Of a stretch of 64,000 bases of DNA, positions 51,980 through 60,152 are shown one piece after another. Within the stretch, counting starts at the first letter, position 1; every line of letters begins with the position of its first letter. Position numbers and translations under genes: made by a program. The stretch lies in NCBI GenBank assembly GCA_964386535.1, contig CAYLRY010000009.1, positions 1 through 64,000 on the forward strand, written 5' to 3'. Below the pieces are notes generated by a model. It had not been told where the DNA came from, did no database searches, and worked only from the letters and a program-made list of their open reading frames with translations. The stretch comes from CAYLRY01 sp964386535 (GTDB taxonomy: Bacteria > Chloroflexota > Dehalococcoidia > Dehalococcoidales > UBA3254).

Positions 51980-53673
51980 CCTACCTTTAAAACCATAAGT
52001 GTAATATCGTCAAACTGCGGTTGACCCTGACTAAAGGCAATTACTCCATCTTTGATCTTTTGCATAATTTCATAGGCAGGGAGTTCCCGGTTCTTTTCAG
52101 CAATCTCTACTACCCTTTCAGAGCCAAATTGCTCTTCCTTATAATCAATAGCCTCCGTTACCCCATCAGTATACAACACCACAACATCACCTTTGTTTAA
52201 AATAATCTGCTTTTCCTCCAGACCTATATCCGGCACAACTCCCAGAGCCACCCCCCGGGCTTTGAGCATGATGATGTCTTTATCTCCTTTCCTGAGCATA
52301 AAGGGAGGATTATGTCCGGCGCTGACATAGGTTAAGGTCATTTTACCAGGATCCAGAACACCATAGAAAAGAGTGACAAACATATTTGACCTGTCATTTT
52401 CTGAAATCACATCATTGGATTTACGTATCGCCTCAGAGACCGTTACCGTATCATTAACATTGGCTCTCACCAGGGTTCTGGAAAGTGCCATAAACAGGGC
52501 TGCCGGAACCCCTTTCCCTGAAACATCTGCTATCACCAGTCCCCACCTGTCCGAACCAACTGGAATAAAATCATAAAAATCCCCGCCTACCTCTTTGGCC
52601 GGCTGGTTCATAGCTGCCAGATCGAATCCTGGAACCAAAGGCGCTTTTTCCGGCAGAAAACTTTGCTGAATCCCTCTGGCTATTTCCAGCTCCTTTTCCA
52701 CCCGTTCCTTCTCAGCCGTTGTCCGGCGTAATTCCGCTGTAAATTTCTTTAAATCTGCTGACATCCTATTGAAGGAATTGGCCAGGCCCTCCAGCTCGTC
52801 TCCCGTGTGAACTTCTACCTTATGGTCCAGATTGCCCTTGCCAATAATCTCAGATCCCTGTGTTAACGCTTTTACCGGATTGGTAATCATTCTGGAAATT
52901 ACATATACCATCCCTACCACCACCAGTATTACGATCGCCAGGAAAACAATATACATGGTACGGGCATTTTCGATGACACTTTGAATATGATCTGTAGCTT
53001 CACTGGTTTCCACTGCAATCCTGTTTTCCATTAAGAATACAGGTTTGGAAAATTCATCGATATAGGTAGTGGCTCCCACTACAAAATTAGTCCCTTCCAC
53101 CACCACCTGGGAAACATATTTATCGCGCATTTTGCCGTCTGCGTCTTCCCATTCATAATATCCGCTGGAAACCGGCATGGTCAGGCTTTGTTTGAATGTT
53201 TTCCACCATGAAGGCAATTTGTCTTTCCAGGTAGTCATGTCGAAATTAACCAGGGCTGGATTGGGATGTATCCTCATTATACCTGTACCCGCTTCATGCA
53301 GGCTGGTATAACCGGTTTCTCCAACCGGTTGTATAGCAATTTTTACCAGATCATTGTTGTACATCATCCATTCAGGATTAACTACCGGGTGCTCAGCCAG
53401 GTAACTTCTTAACTGGCTGGCCACACTGGTGGCAACCTGCTCAATTCTTTCTTCTCCCATTACCTCCAGGATACGGGTGCCGTCTGCGGTGGCTGCAGCG
53501 CCCAGGCTGATACTGCTCTCTTCGGCATCCCGGCCAATCTGATTCATTTTATAAAACGAAAAATAGCCCAATACAACCAGAGCAATTACGGACACTAAAA
53601 GAAAAGAAACCGTTAATTTGGTGGCTATACTAAGCCGTAAATGGTATTTCAAAAGTCCTCCTGTAACTTTCAA
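51976..53673 (-). CDS. Membrane SpoIIE/PP2C phosphatase with sensor and HAMP (RsbU-like)
   Basis: A 565-residue receptor phosphatase. TM1 (about residues 19-41) and TM2 (about 243-265) flank an extracytoplasmic Cache-like sensor domain. A HAMP domain (PVKALTQGSEIIGKGNLDHKVEVHTGDELEGLANSFNRM) and a short coiled coil lead to the SpoIIE domain: FDLAAMNQPAKEVGGDFYDF, IADVSGKGVPAALFMA, LYTDGVTEA and DDITLMVLKVG hold the metal Asp residues. Such enzymes dephosphorylate STAS antagonists. The convergent operon supplies a matching STAS protein and kinase. The sensor domain could read the coupled binding protein. Confidence 0.92.
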   Translation of the reverse strand: MKVTGGLLKYHLRLSIATKLTVSFLLVSVIALVVLGYFSFYKMNQIGRDAEESSISLGAAATADGTRILEVMGEERIEQVATSVASQLRSYLAEHPVVNPEWMMYNNDLVKIAIQPVGETGYTSLHEAGTGIMRIHPNPALVNFDMTTWKDKLPSWWKTFKQSLTMPVSSGYYEWEDADGKMRDKYVSQVVVEGTNFVVGATTYIDEFSKPVFLMENRIAVETSEATDHIQSVIENARTMYIVFLAIVILVVVGMVYVISRMITNPVKALTQGSEIIGKGNLDHKVEVHTGDELEGLANSFNRMSADLKKFTAELRRTTAEKERVEKELEIARGIQQSFLPEKAPLVPGFDLAAMNQPAKEVGGDFYDFIPVGSDRWGLVIADVSGKGVPAALFMALSRTLVRANVNDTVTVSEAIRKSNDVISENDRSNMFVTLFYGVLDPGKMTLTYVSAGHNPPFMLRKGDKDIIMLKARGVALGVVPDIGLEEKQIILNKGDVVVLYTDGVTEAIDYKEEQFGSERVVEIAEKNRELPAYEIMQKIKDGVIAFSQGQPQFDDITLMVLKVG

Positions 53674-53713
53674 GCGTCAATTTTTCTCTTTTTCTTGAAG
53701 CCACCTACCGCGT

Positions 53714-53800
53714 TTCACCATCAAACTAAGATGACCGATCCTCCGTGATTTCACCAGCGTGGTTCAGCAACTTCGTTCCTTCTTGAGAAGTTAAAACGAT
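53714..53800 (+). repeat. Possible divergent member of repeat family 2
   Basis: A 13-mer at 53714-53726 (TTCACCATCAAAC) is identical to the minus strand of 38153-38165, and the following bases retain scattered agreement (GATTTCACC, GATGGATTTT) with copy Y. It lies in the 355-base gap upstream of the SpoIIE phosphatase gene. The rest of that gap is AT-rich with no gene. Confidence 0.35.
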
Positions 53801-54028
53801 GGATTTTAGTCTACACGATATGTCGACAATAGAAGTATACCACAGGGCAGTTTAAAATCCATCTTCCTTAACCGCAATCCATGTATAATATTTCTATTAA
53901 TATGTTCTATAAAATTATCTATTTAAATAATATAAAAATTATTTGTTTCTGTTTCATAGTAAGGTATATCAGGAATTTAGACGGATACCTTTAAGGTAAA
54001 GGCTGATATTTGATATATTCATTCTGTC

Positions 54029-54757
54029 ATGTCTGTTATAAAGATGGGGATATTATTAAGTAATATAAATCAAGCAGCCGGTATGCTGGGCACTTATTCT
54101 GAGGTAGTAACCGTACACCCCTTCTCTCAGAAATCCGGCCTTTCCCGGGATTATCTTGAAATGGGTGTCCTGTTGGGGTTTACCCCAGCTACCATGGACT
54201 TTAAAGCACTTCAGGGTAAAGGAGATCACAAACGGCGTCCAGTTGTGCTCTTCTACAAGTGGCTAAACCAAGAACCGGTCAGAGAGGTATTCTTGCCGTT
54301 CCATCATGCGCCGGTGCTGGAGCGTATTTACCGCAATGCCAAACTGCGCCGGAATTTTTCTTCCGCCTCTGAGCCTTCCCTTCCGGAACATTGCAGGATG
54401 GATATTAAAGTCCAGACTGAAGCCGGACGGGCTTTCCTGAAAGTTATTGAATACGGCCGGGACCTGATTGAAGTCATAAGGTTGCGCTTAAGGGAACTGT
54501 ATCTAAAACGCCTAGACCTTATCTACCTGGACCTTCCTTTAACCCATCCTGCTGTGCAATATTTTTGCTCTATGATAGAAAATCTCGGGTTCTTTTTCGG
54601 AGGCATGCTGCCGGAAGTCCAGGAAGGGGATATCCTTCGTCTCCAGTATTTAAATAACGCTGAACTGGAACTGGTGGACGTGCACCTCGCTTCCACGTTC
54701 AGTTGTGAGCTATACCAATACGTACTTCAGGCTGGAGGTCTACCTGTTTCTCTTTGA
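54029..54757 (+). CDS. Orphan protein resembling the C-terminal domain of RsbW-type proteins
   Basis: A 242-residue soluble protein. Residues about 165-220 (LIYLDLPLTHPAVQYFCSMIENLGFFFGGMLPE, then GDILRLQYLNN) resemble the domain that follows the ATPase in some anti-sigma kinase-like proteins, with a GNAT-like cast; here no ATPase precedes it. The N-terminal 100 residues are not recognised. TATATT at 54014-54019 is about ten bases from the ATG and no Shine-Dalgarno is visible, so the mRNA may be leaderless. Its 3' end overlaps the convergent IclR gene by 59 bases. Confidence 0.65.
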   Translation: MSVIKMGILLSNINQAAGMLGTYSEVVTVHPFSQKSGLSRDYLEMGVLLGFTPATMDFKALQGKGDHKRRPVVLFYKWLNQEPVREVFLPFHHAPVLERIYRNAKLRRNFSSASEPSLPEHCRMDIKVQTEAGRAFLKVIEYGRDLIEVIRLRLRELYLKRLDLIYLDLPLTHPAVQYFCSMIENLGFFFGGMLPEVQEGDILRLQYLNNAELELVDVHLASTFSCELYQYVLQAGGLPVSL

Positions 54758-55532
54758 TATTCCGGGAAATGGACAAAGCGCTGGTTTGTAAAGCTTCCAG
54801 CAGCTCTTTTACTCTGGGTTTCATACGTACTTCCGGGCCTACAATACTCAGGGCTACCGGAAGCGAATAATTTTTTACTGGAGTTGAGATGCCCATAGCG
54901 CCGATAATTCTTTCACCTGTACAGATATGATATCCCTGTTGTTTAATACGCTTGACTTGAAACATCAGCTCTTCTTTATCAGTAATGGTCTTTTCAGTAA
55001 TAGCTTCGAAATGCATATTTTTTAAAATTATCTTTAAATCGTGACTGGAAAGCTGAGATAAAAGAACTTTACCGGCTGCTCCGGCATAAATTGATTTTAT
55101 TTCACGGGTTTCTTCCACCACTCTCAGGTCTTTTTTACTGGGAACCACGTGTAGCGAAATACATTTTACCCCTATTAATATACTTAAGTTAACTGTTTCG
55201 CCGCCGATTTCCAACAACTTTTCCATTTCTTCATGTGCGCAGTCAATCAGGAATTCGTGACTTACTTGAGGTCTGTTGGCCAGCCTGGTTATCAGCTCTC
55301 CCAGGAAATATCGGCGTTTTACCGGATCATGTATCACCAATTGTGCTTCAACCATAGCTTTAAGCAGTCTATGTACTGTTGCTTTACTCAAATGAGCGTA
55401 TTCTGCTATTCCGGCAGCGGAATTCCTGCCTTCACCCAGACAGTTAAGCACAGCAGCAGTGCGGGAAACTGATTTAATAGCAAATGATCTCTTGCCAACA
55501 TCCGCTTTTTTTTTCTTTTTCATTATATCCAT
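54699..55532 (-). CDS. IclR-family transcriptional regulator
   Basis: A 277-residue regulator. The N-terminus is lysine-rich; the winged helix is SVSRTAAVLNCLGEGRNSAAGIAEYAHLSKATVHRLLKAMVEAQLV, followed by the IclR effector domain (GGETVNLSILIGVKCISLH, IKSIYAGAAGKVLLSQL, GYHICTGERIIGAMGISTPV). IclR proteins usually control divergent or adjacent catabolic genes. Here the divergent gene is the Fe-S protein at 55824, and an inverted repeat overlapping its promoter is a candidate operator. The effector would be a small organic compound; identity unknown. Confidence 0.92.
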   Translation of the reverse strand: MDIMKKKKKADVGKRSFAIKSVSRTAAVLNCLGEGRNSAAGIAEYAHLSKATVHRLLKAMVEAQLVIHDPVKRRYFLGELITRLANRPQVSHEFLIDCAHEEMEKLLEIGGETVNLSILIGVKCISLHVVPSKKDLRVVEETREIKSIYAGAAGKVLLSQLSSHDLKIILKNMHFEAITEKTITDKEELMFQVKRIKQQGYHICTGERIIGAMGISTPVKNYSLPVALSIVGPEVRMKPRVKELLEALQTSALSISRNIKEKQVDLQPEVRIGIAHN

Positions 55533-55645
55533 TATTTCATTCTAGCATAATCTGCCCGCTGGTTATGAATTACTCCGAAGACCAAGTTTGGGGGTTCCTG
55601 TTAAAAAAGCCTTTGGAAACCTACAGAAAGTATCAATATTTGACA

Positions 55646-55696
55646 CTAATTAATATCATATTTGTTAATTAGCTTGACAGTCTATGATATAATTAG
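55646..55696. promoter_or_regulatory. Inverted repeat over the divergent promoter, candidate IclR operator
   Basis: CTAATTAATATCAT (55646-55659) and ATGATATAATTAG (55684-55696) are complementary with one single-base indel. The right arm contains a perfect TATAAT (55688-55693) with a possible -35 at 55665-55670 (TTAATT), so a bound protein would block initiation toward 55824. A leader hairpin (55734-55741 with 55749-55756, TTTTCATC/GATGAAAA) follows. Confidence 0.55.
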
Positions 55697-55823
55697 GAAT
55701 ATCTAATGTGAATACCCCATTTTGCGGGATTTGTTTTCATCAACAGAGGATGAAAAAACAGGTATTGGATGTTTTTCGTGTCATTAGTATGTCTATGTCC
55801 ATATTAGATAAAGGAGATTAAAA

Positions 55824-56921
55824 ATGTCGGCAGAAGATGGAGTTTATCTGGAGATAGCCAGAAAACTGAATGCTCCTCTGGTAGACCGGTTTATTAATAT
55901 CCTTAAGGCCGATTTTTCGCCCCGTGAGGGGAAGGTGATACTTGAATTATTCGTACCCTCAACCTGCCGGGAAGTAGCCAGCCGGATGCAAACTGATGAG
56001 CAGGAGGTTTTTCCGGTACTGGAAGAATTAGCCAGGCGGGGAGTGATTAACAAGGGCGAGACCCAGTATGCATTTCATTCAAGTGTAATAGCCTATCACC
56101 ACCATACCGTAGGAGGAGTTGGCATAGAGCCAACTCCGGAAAAAATTAAAAAGGCGTGGGGAGAATTTTTTTATAATGAATGGAGCGATATGATCGTTTC
56201 GGGTTATATCGAAAGACAAAAAGCTACTGGAAGACCGGTTTTCAGGGTCTGGCCCGCGGTAGGCGCCCTTGAGATCAGCCCTAATATCAAACCGGAGCAA
56301 ATCTTGCCTGAAGAAAACTTCAAACTCAAGCTACAAAATACCAAAAGAATAATTGTAGGTCATTGCGGCTGCCGAAAAAACTGGGCAGCCCCCGGTTGTC
56401 AACACCCCATTGAAACCTGTTTCGCACCCACCGATGGTCCGGGAACATATAAATTGCTTGGCCAGCCAGGTCGTACTTCTATCAGAGAAGTGACTCTGGA
56501 AGAGGCTCTGGAAATAGTTCACCGCAATGAACAAGCCGGACTGGTTCACGCAGGGGCCTGCTTTTGCTGTACCTGTAGCTGCGAAATCCTGTTTTCATTA
56601 AAAAAAGCGGGCGATAGATGGGACCTGCTGGGCCGCAGTCGCTATCTGGCCACTGTAGATGAAGAAAAATGCTCCGGTTGCCAGACCTGCCTGGAGCGCT
56701 GTCCGTTTGATGCTATTGAAATGAAAAAAACTTCTACCTCCAAAAAAATGAAGGCTTCTATAGACAAAGAAAAATGTATGGGCTGCGGTGTATGTATTGT
56801 GGGCTGCAAACAACAGGCTTTAACCTATGAACTGGTAAGACCCCCCGAATATATTCAGATGCCCAGGCCGAAGCCTGGGGCTGTAATTGGAGTTGCCTGT
56901 GTCTGTATGAATCTGAAATAA
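55824..56921 (+). CDS. 4Fe-4S ferredoxin-domain protein with winged-helix N-terminus
   Basis: A 365-residue cytosolic Fe-S protein. The N-terminal 75 residues look like a winged helix (FSPREGKVILELFVPSTCREVASRM). The centre is Cys-rich: GHCGCRKNWAAPGCQHPIETC and GACFCCTCSCEILFS. The C-terminus carries two ferredoxin motifs, CSGCQTCLERCPF and CMGCGVCIVGCKQ. Proteins of this build occur beside anaerobic catabolic genes; an electron-transfer role is inferred. AAAGGAG precedes the ATG. First gene of the plus-strand cluster opposite the IclR regulator. Confidence 0.8.
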   Translation: MSAEDGVYLEIARKLNAPLVDRFINILKADFSPREGKVILELFVPSTCREVASRMQTDEQEVFPVLEELARRGVINKGETQYAFHSSVIAYHHHTVGGVGIEPTPEKIKKAWGEFFYNEWSDMIVSGYIERQKATGRPVFRVWPAVGALEISPNIKPEQILPEENFKLKLQNTKRIIVGHCGCRKNWAAPGCQHPIETCFAPTDGPGTYKLLGQPGRTSIREVTLEEALEIVHRNEQAGLVHAGACFCCTCSCEILFSLKKAGDRWDLLGRSRYLATVDEEKCSGCQTCLERCPFDAIEMKKTSTSKKMKASIDKEKCMGCGVCIVGCKQQALTYELVRPPEYIQMPRPKPGAVIGVACVCMNLK

Positions 56922-57046
56922 AGCTATGGATACAGGTGAAACCTGGTATTTTACTAAGAAAATTGACATAGTCTGGTTCTGGTCGAGGTTTTATTTCGGG
57001 GATTTTTTAGAATTTTAAAATACCGGTAAAAAAGGAGGGATAAAAA

Positions 57047-58780
57047 ATGAGAATGTCCAGTTGTTACCTTAAGCCACTCAGTATGGTATTGATCTTCGTT
57101 TTGGTATTTTCAATCTGCGCTTTCTTTATTGCTAGCTGCGACAGCTCAACTCCTGCTCCCACCCCTACCACCCAGGCATCTACTACGGTTCCACCTGCCA
57201 TTACACAAGCGCCTGTGGTTTCCACTACAACAACTGTTCCACCCACCACAGCTCCTACAATAATTACAACCGCCACATCCAAACCCCCGGTCACAACCAC
57301 TGCAGCCAGTCCTTCCAAATACGGCGGTCTGGTGAGATGGATTCAGGGCACAGGTCCCGGTACCCCTATTGGTATTCCATGGGAGGCCTTTGGAGCTTCG
57401 GCTTTTAACCAGCAGCACAGTCTGGAATGGATGTTCAAAGAGCAGCTTGACGGTTCCCTTACGCCGGCTCTGGCTGAGTCCTGGACAGTTGATCCAAAAG
57501 TTGCCACTATTACTTTTAAATTAAGAAAGGGAGTAAAATTTCATGACGGCACAGACTTTAATGCCCAGGCTGTAAAATGGAACCTGGAGAAAGAGATGGC
57601 GCCCGGCAGCGCTAATGTTGCCTCTACAACTAACTGGAAATCTATTGATGTGGTGGATGATTATACCTTCAGGGTGAATCTTAAAACCTGGCAAAACACT
57701 GCACTCATCACTTTCAGCAGTACTGCAGTGGCACAAATCTCACCTACAGCTTTTGAAAAACAGGGCATTGACGCCCTTAGATTTAAGATGATCGGCACCG
57801 GACCTTTTATTCAGACAGAATTCAAACGGGATGTGGTATTGGGGTTTGTTAAAAATTCCAATTACTGGCAACAGGGCAAACCTTATATAGACAAGTTAGA
57901 GATAATCTATTCCACGGAACTGATGACGTGTGCAGCGCTGTTAAAATCCGGTGGGGCAGAAATTTTGAATTGTCAGGGAAGTGCCACCACCGCTAACGAT
58001 GTGGAAAAAGCCGGTTTTAAAATCGTAACTCAACCAGCGGGTACCGGTGGGTTAAGCAATCTGACTCCAGACAGCGCCAACCCGAAATCTCCCTGGGCGG
58101 ATGTCAAAGTCCGCCTGGCAGCAGAATATGCGCTGGATAAGGATGCTATGTCCAAAACTTTCGGAATGGGCTATTCTATCCCAGCTTATCAGGTTTGCGC
58201 CTCCAATTCGCCTGGTCATGATCCCAGCCTGACACCCCGCAAGTACGATCCGGCCAAAGCCAAACAGTTGCTGGCGGAAGCCGGTTATCCCAATGGCTTT
58301 AAAACCACCATTATATGCGCACCTTTCGGTTTGAACAGGGACCAGGTGCTCGCGGTTCAGGCTTACTTCAAAACGGTTGGGATCCAGGCTGAACTTCAAT
58401 TCCCGGCTGCTGCCCAGGCACAGGAATATATCAGCGGCACTCTACCCCTCAACAGCCTGCTGGTGAATCCTTATATGCTGAGCGCCAACCCTAACCGGGT
58501 TTTCACGTCTTATTTCAATGACCCTGTCACCAGCAACAAAAGCATGAAACGTCCGGATGGGTTCGCCGCACTGCTGGCTGCAACGTTAGACACACCTGAA
58601 CTTGATCCCGCTCTGGCTAAAAAATGTGAAGCTGCTATTTATAATGACTGCTCTATGATTCCTCTAGCCTGGGGCATTTCTCCTTTTGCTATGGCTGACT
58701 ATGTGAATGATCCTGGCATCGGTACCCGCAGTTCATTGACTTATTGGAACCCTGAGAACGTCTGGCTCAGTAAAAAATAA
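57047..58780 (+). CDS. ABC transporter family-5 solute-binding lipoprotein (orphan)
   Basis: A 577-residue SBP_bac_5 protein with a lipoprotein signal ending FFIASC (Cys at about 30) and a Thr/Pro-rich tether to about residue 90. Core motifs are LAESWTVDPKVATITFKLRKGVKFHDGTDFNAQAVKWNLEKE and RKYDPAKAKQLLAEAGYPNGFK. The latter is almost identical to the matching stretch of the lipoprotein at 3021-4658, so they are paralogues. No permease or ATPase lies next to it; the DppB/DppC-like pair at 6381-8256 is the only visible candidate. AGGAGG precedes the ATG. Confidence 0.9.
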   Translation: MRMSSCYLKPLSMVLIFVLVFSICAFFIASCDSSTPAPTPTTQASTTVPPAITQAPVVSTTTTVPPTTAPTIITTATSKPPVTTTAASPSKYGGLVRWIQGTGPGTPIGIPWEAFGASAFNQQHSLEWMFKEQLDGSLTPALAESWTVDPKVATITFKLRKGVKFHDGTDFNAQAVKWNLEKEMAPGSANVASTTNWKSIDVVDDYTFRVNLKTWQNTALITFSSTAVAQISPTAFEKQGIDALRFKMIGTGPFIQTEFKRDVVLGFVKNSNYWQQGKPYIDKLEIIYSTELMTCAALLKSGGAEILNCQGSATTANDVEKAGFKIVTQPAGTGGLSNLTPDSANPKSPWADVKVRLAAEYALDKDAMSKTFGMGYSIPAYQVCASNSPGHDPSLTPRKYDPAKAKQLLAEAGYPNGFKTTIICAPFGLNRDQVLAVQAYFKTVGIQAELQFPAAAQAQEYISGTLPLNSLLVNPYMLSANPNRVFTSYFNDPVTSNKSMKRPDGFAALLAATLDTPELDPALAKKCEAAIYNDCSMIPLAWGISPFAMADYVNDPGIGTRSSLTYWNPENVWLSKK

Positions 58781-58828
58781 GACCGGTGTTTATAGCTTGA
58801 CAATCACTAAGAATACTTAGAATAAACC

Positions 58829-58890
58829 TTATATTAATTTAGCCGCCTGGCCCCGGAGCGCAGTCTCCGGGGCTGGAACAACTAATATAA
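58829..58890 (+). terminator. Two-part hairpin terminator after the orphan binding protein
   Basis: Inner stem GCCCCGGAG (58850-58858) with CTCCGGGGC (58865-58873), loop CGCAGT; outer stem TTATATTA (58829-58836) with TAATATAA (58883-58890). A small upstream hairpin (CTAAG/CTTAG, 58808-58821) adds to it. The remaining bases to 59050 are very AT-rich and hold no gene. Confidence 0.7.
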
Positions 58891-59050
58891 ATCTTCGGTT
58901 AGATCTCTTACAATGAACCTTTACCGTAAATGGACAAAAATAGCTTTTTTATATACGACTGTTGTTTTATTTATTATATTTTTAATTATTTTTAAATTAT
59001 GTTATTTATCTAATTAAACATAAATTTTATCATAAAAAGGAGAGTTAGAA

Positions 59051-59938
59051 ATGGCAGACAACAAATACGCCTATTGCATGAAACATCTGAATTTCCAGGA
59101 TCATTGGCCGTTTCCCTGCCGGCAGGAGGTATCCTTAACCTCGAAAGATATAGGCATTGATATTAACGTGGAAATCAGAAATTACTGTACTACAGGTAAT
59201 CTGGGTAAGCCCCCCTTCGAAGCAGAAGTCCATGATTACGACGAAGTAATAGTACTGGTGGGAAGCGATACCGGCTGTTTAAGTGATCTGGGAGCTCAGG
59301 TGGAGTTTTGTTTGGGTGAGGAAAAAGAGCGTCATATGATCGCCAGCGCCTCTATTATTTTCTTGCCCAGGGGCGTCCCTCATTTCCCAGCTAAAATAAT
59401 TTACATGAACCGGCCTTTTATCTCATTGAAAGTGGCTATTGCCAAGGAACTGCATTCGACAACTGTCCTCCAGAATATTAATCCTGGACCGGTTGCAGGT
59501 TGGGGCGGAAAATACCGGAAACTTGTTTCACATCTGGAATTCGCCCGCAAAGCAGCATGGCATTACGGGCCGGCTAATCCTGATGACTCAGGCGGGTCAA
59601 TTGCTACAGTAAACGGCAAAGAGTTCGGTTTTACTTTGATGGTAGAAAGTATTTGCAGAGCTCCATACCGTTTCGGACCTATCCCTGATAAGCCGCATGA
59701 TCATCCCTATAATGAGTTTGCCATTGCCCTGGGGGCAGATATGAACGACATGAACTACCTGGGCGCCCGAATAGAGACCGGTATGGGACAGGAGATGGAG
59801 AGGCACGTTCTCACCAGACCCTGCCTGATCTTGCTCCCCATGCGTCTTCCTCACGGTCCTCTGGCCATTACACAACTTGAAAAGCCTTTTATCTTTTTCA
59901 TTGTCAAACCCTATGGCCAGGGAGCTGAAGGGCAATAA
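59051..59938 (+). CDS. Bicupin-like protein, function unknown
   Basis: A 295-residue protein made of two related halves. Half one has EVHDYDEVIVLVGSDTG, LGAQVEFCLGEEKERHMI, and FLPRGVPHFPAK; half two has KPHDHPYNEFAIALGAD, LGARIETGMGQEMERHVL and LLPMRLPHGPL. The spacing of His/His/Glu and a late His fits the two cupin metal motifs, best kept in the second half. Cupins include dioxygenases, isomerases and binding proteins. GGAGAG precedes the ATG. Lies in the IclR-linked cluster, so a catabolic role is inferred. Confidence 0.7.
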   Translation: MADNKYAYCMKHLNFQDHWPFPCRQEVSLTSKDIGIDINVEIRNYCTTGNLGKPPFEAEVHDYDEVIVLVGSDTGCLSDLGAQVEFCLGEEKERHMIASASIIFLPRGVPHFPAKIIYMNRPFISLKVAIAKELHSTTVLQNINPGPVAGWGGKYRKLVSHLEFARKAAWHYGPANPDDSGGSIATVNGKEFGFTLMVESICRAPYRFGPIPDKPHDHPYNEFAIALGADMNDMNYLGARIETGMGQEMERHVLTRPCLILLPMRLPHGPLAITQLEKPFIFFIVKPYGQGAEGQ

Positions 59939-60029
59939 TAAGGTGGCAGCAATTTCTTGTTTTTATAATATTATAGCGGATATTATGTAAAGATTATTAG
60001 GTTCAGCTTTTTGGTTAATAAATTATGAC

Positions 60030-60128
60030 TATACTGCAAAAAGGGAGTATTTGAACGTTTTGTTCAAAAATTTAGCTTCGATAATTTGCTAAAAATACCG
60101 TAATAAGACCTTTTTGCACTGGAGCTAA
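60030..60128 (-). repeat. Dispersed 99-bp repeat family 1, copy B (MITE-like)
   Basis: Inverse-orientation match to 46445-46543, 86 of 99 positions. Exact 10-base terminal inverted repeats TGCAAAAAGG (60035-60044) and CCTTTTTGCA (60109-60118) bound an 84-base core, which also holds an inner stem (TTTGAAC/GTTCAAA). It lies immediately upstream of the first LmbE-like gene. Confidence 0.85.
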
Positions 60129-60152
60129 TTATATAAATTAAGGAGGTTCCTC

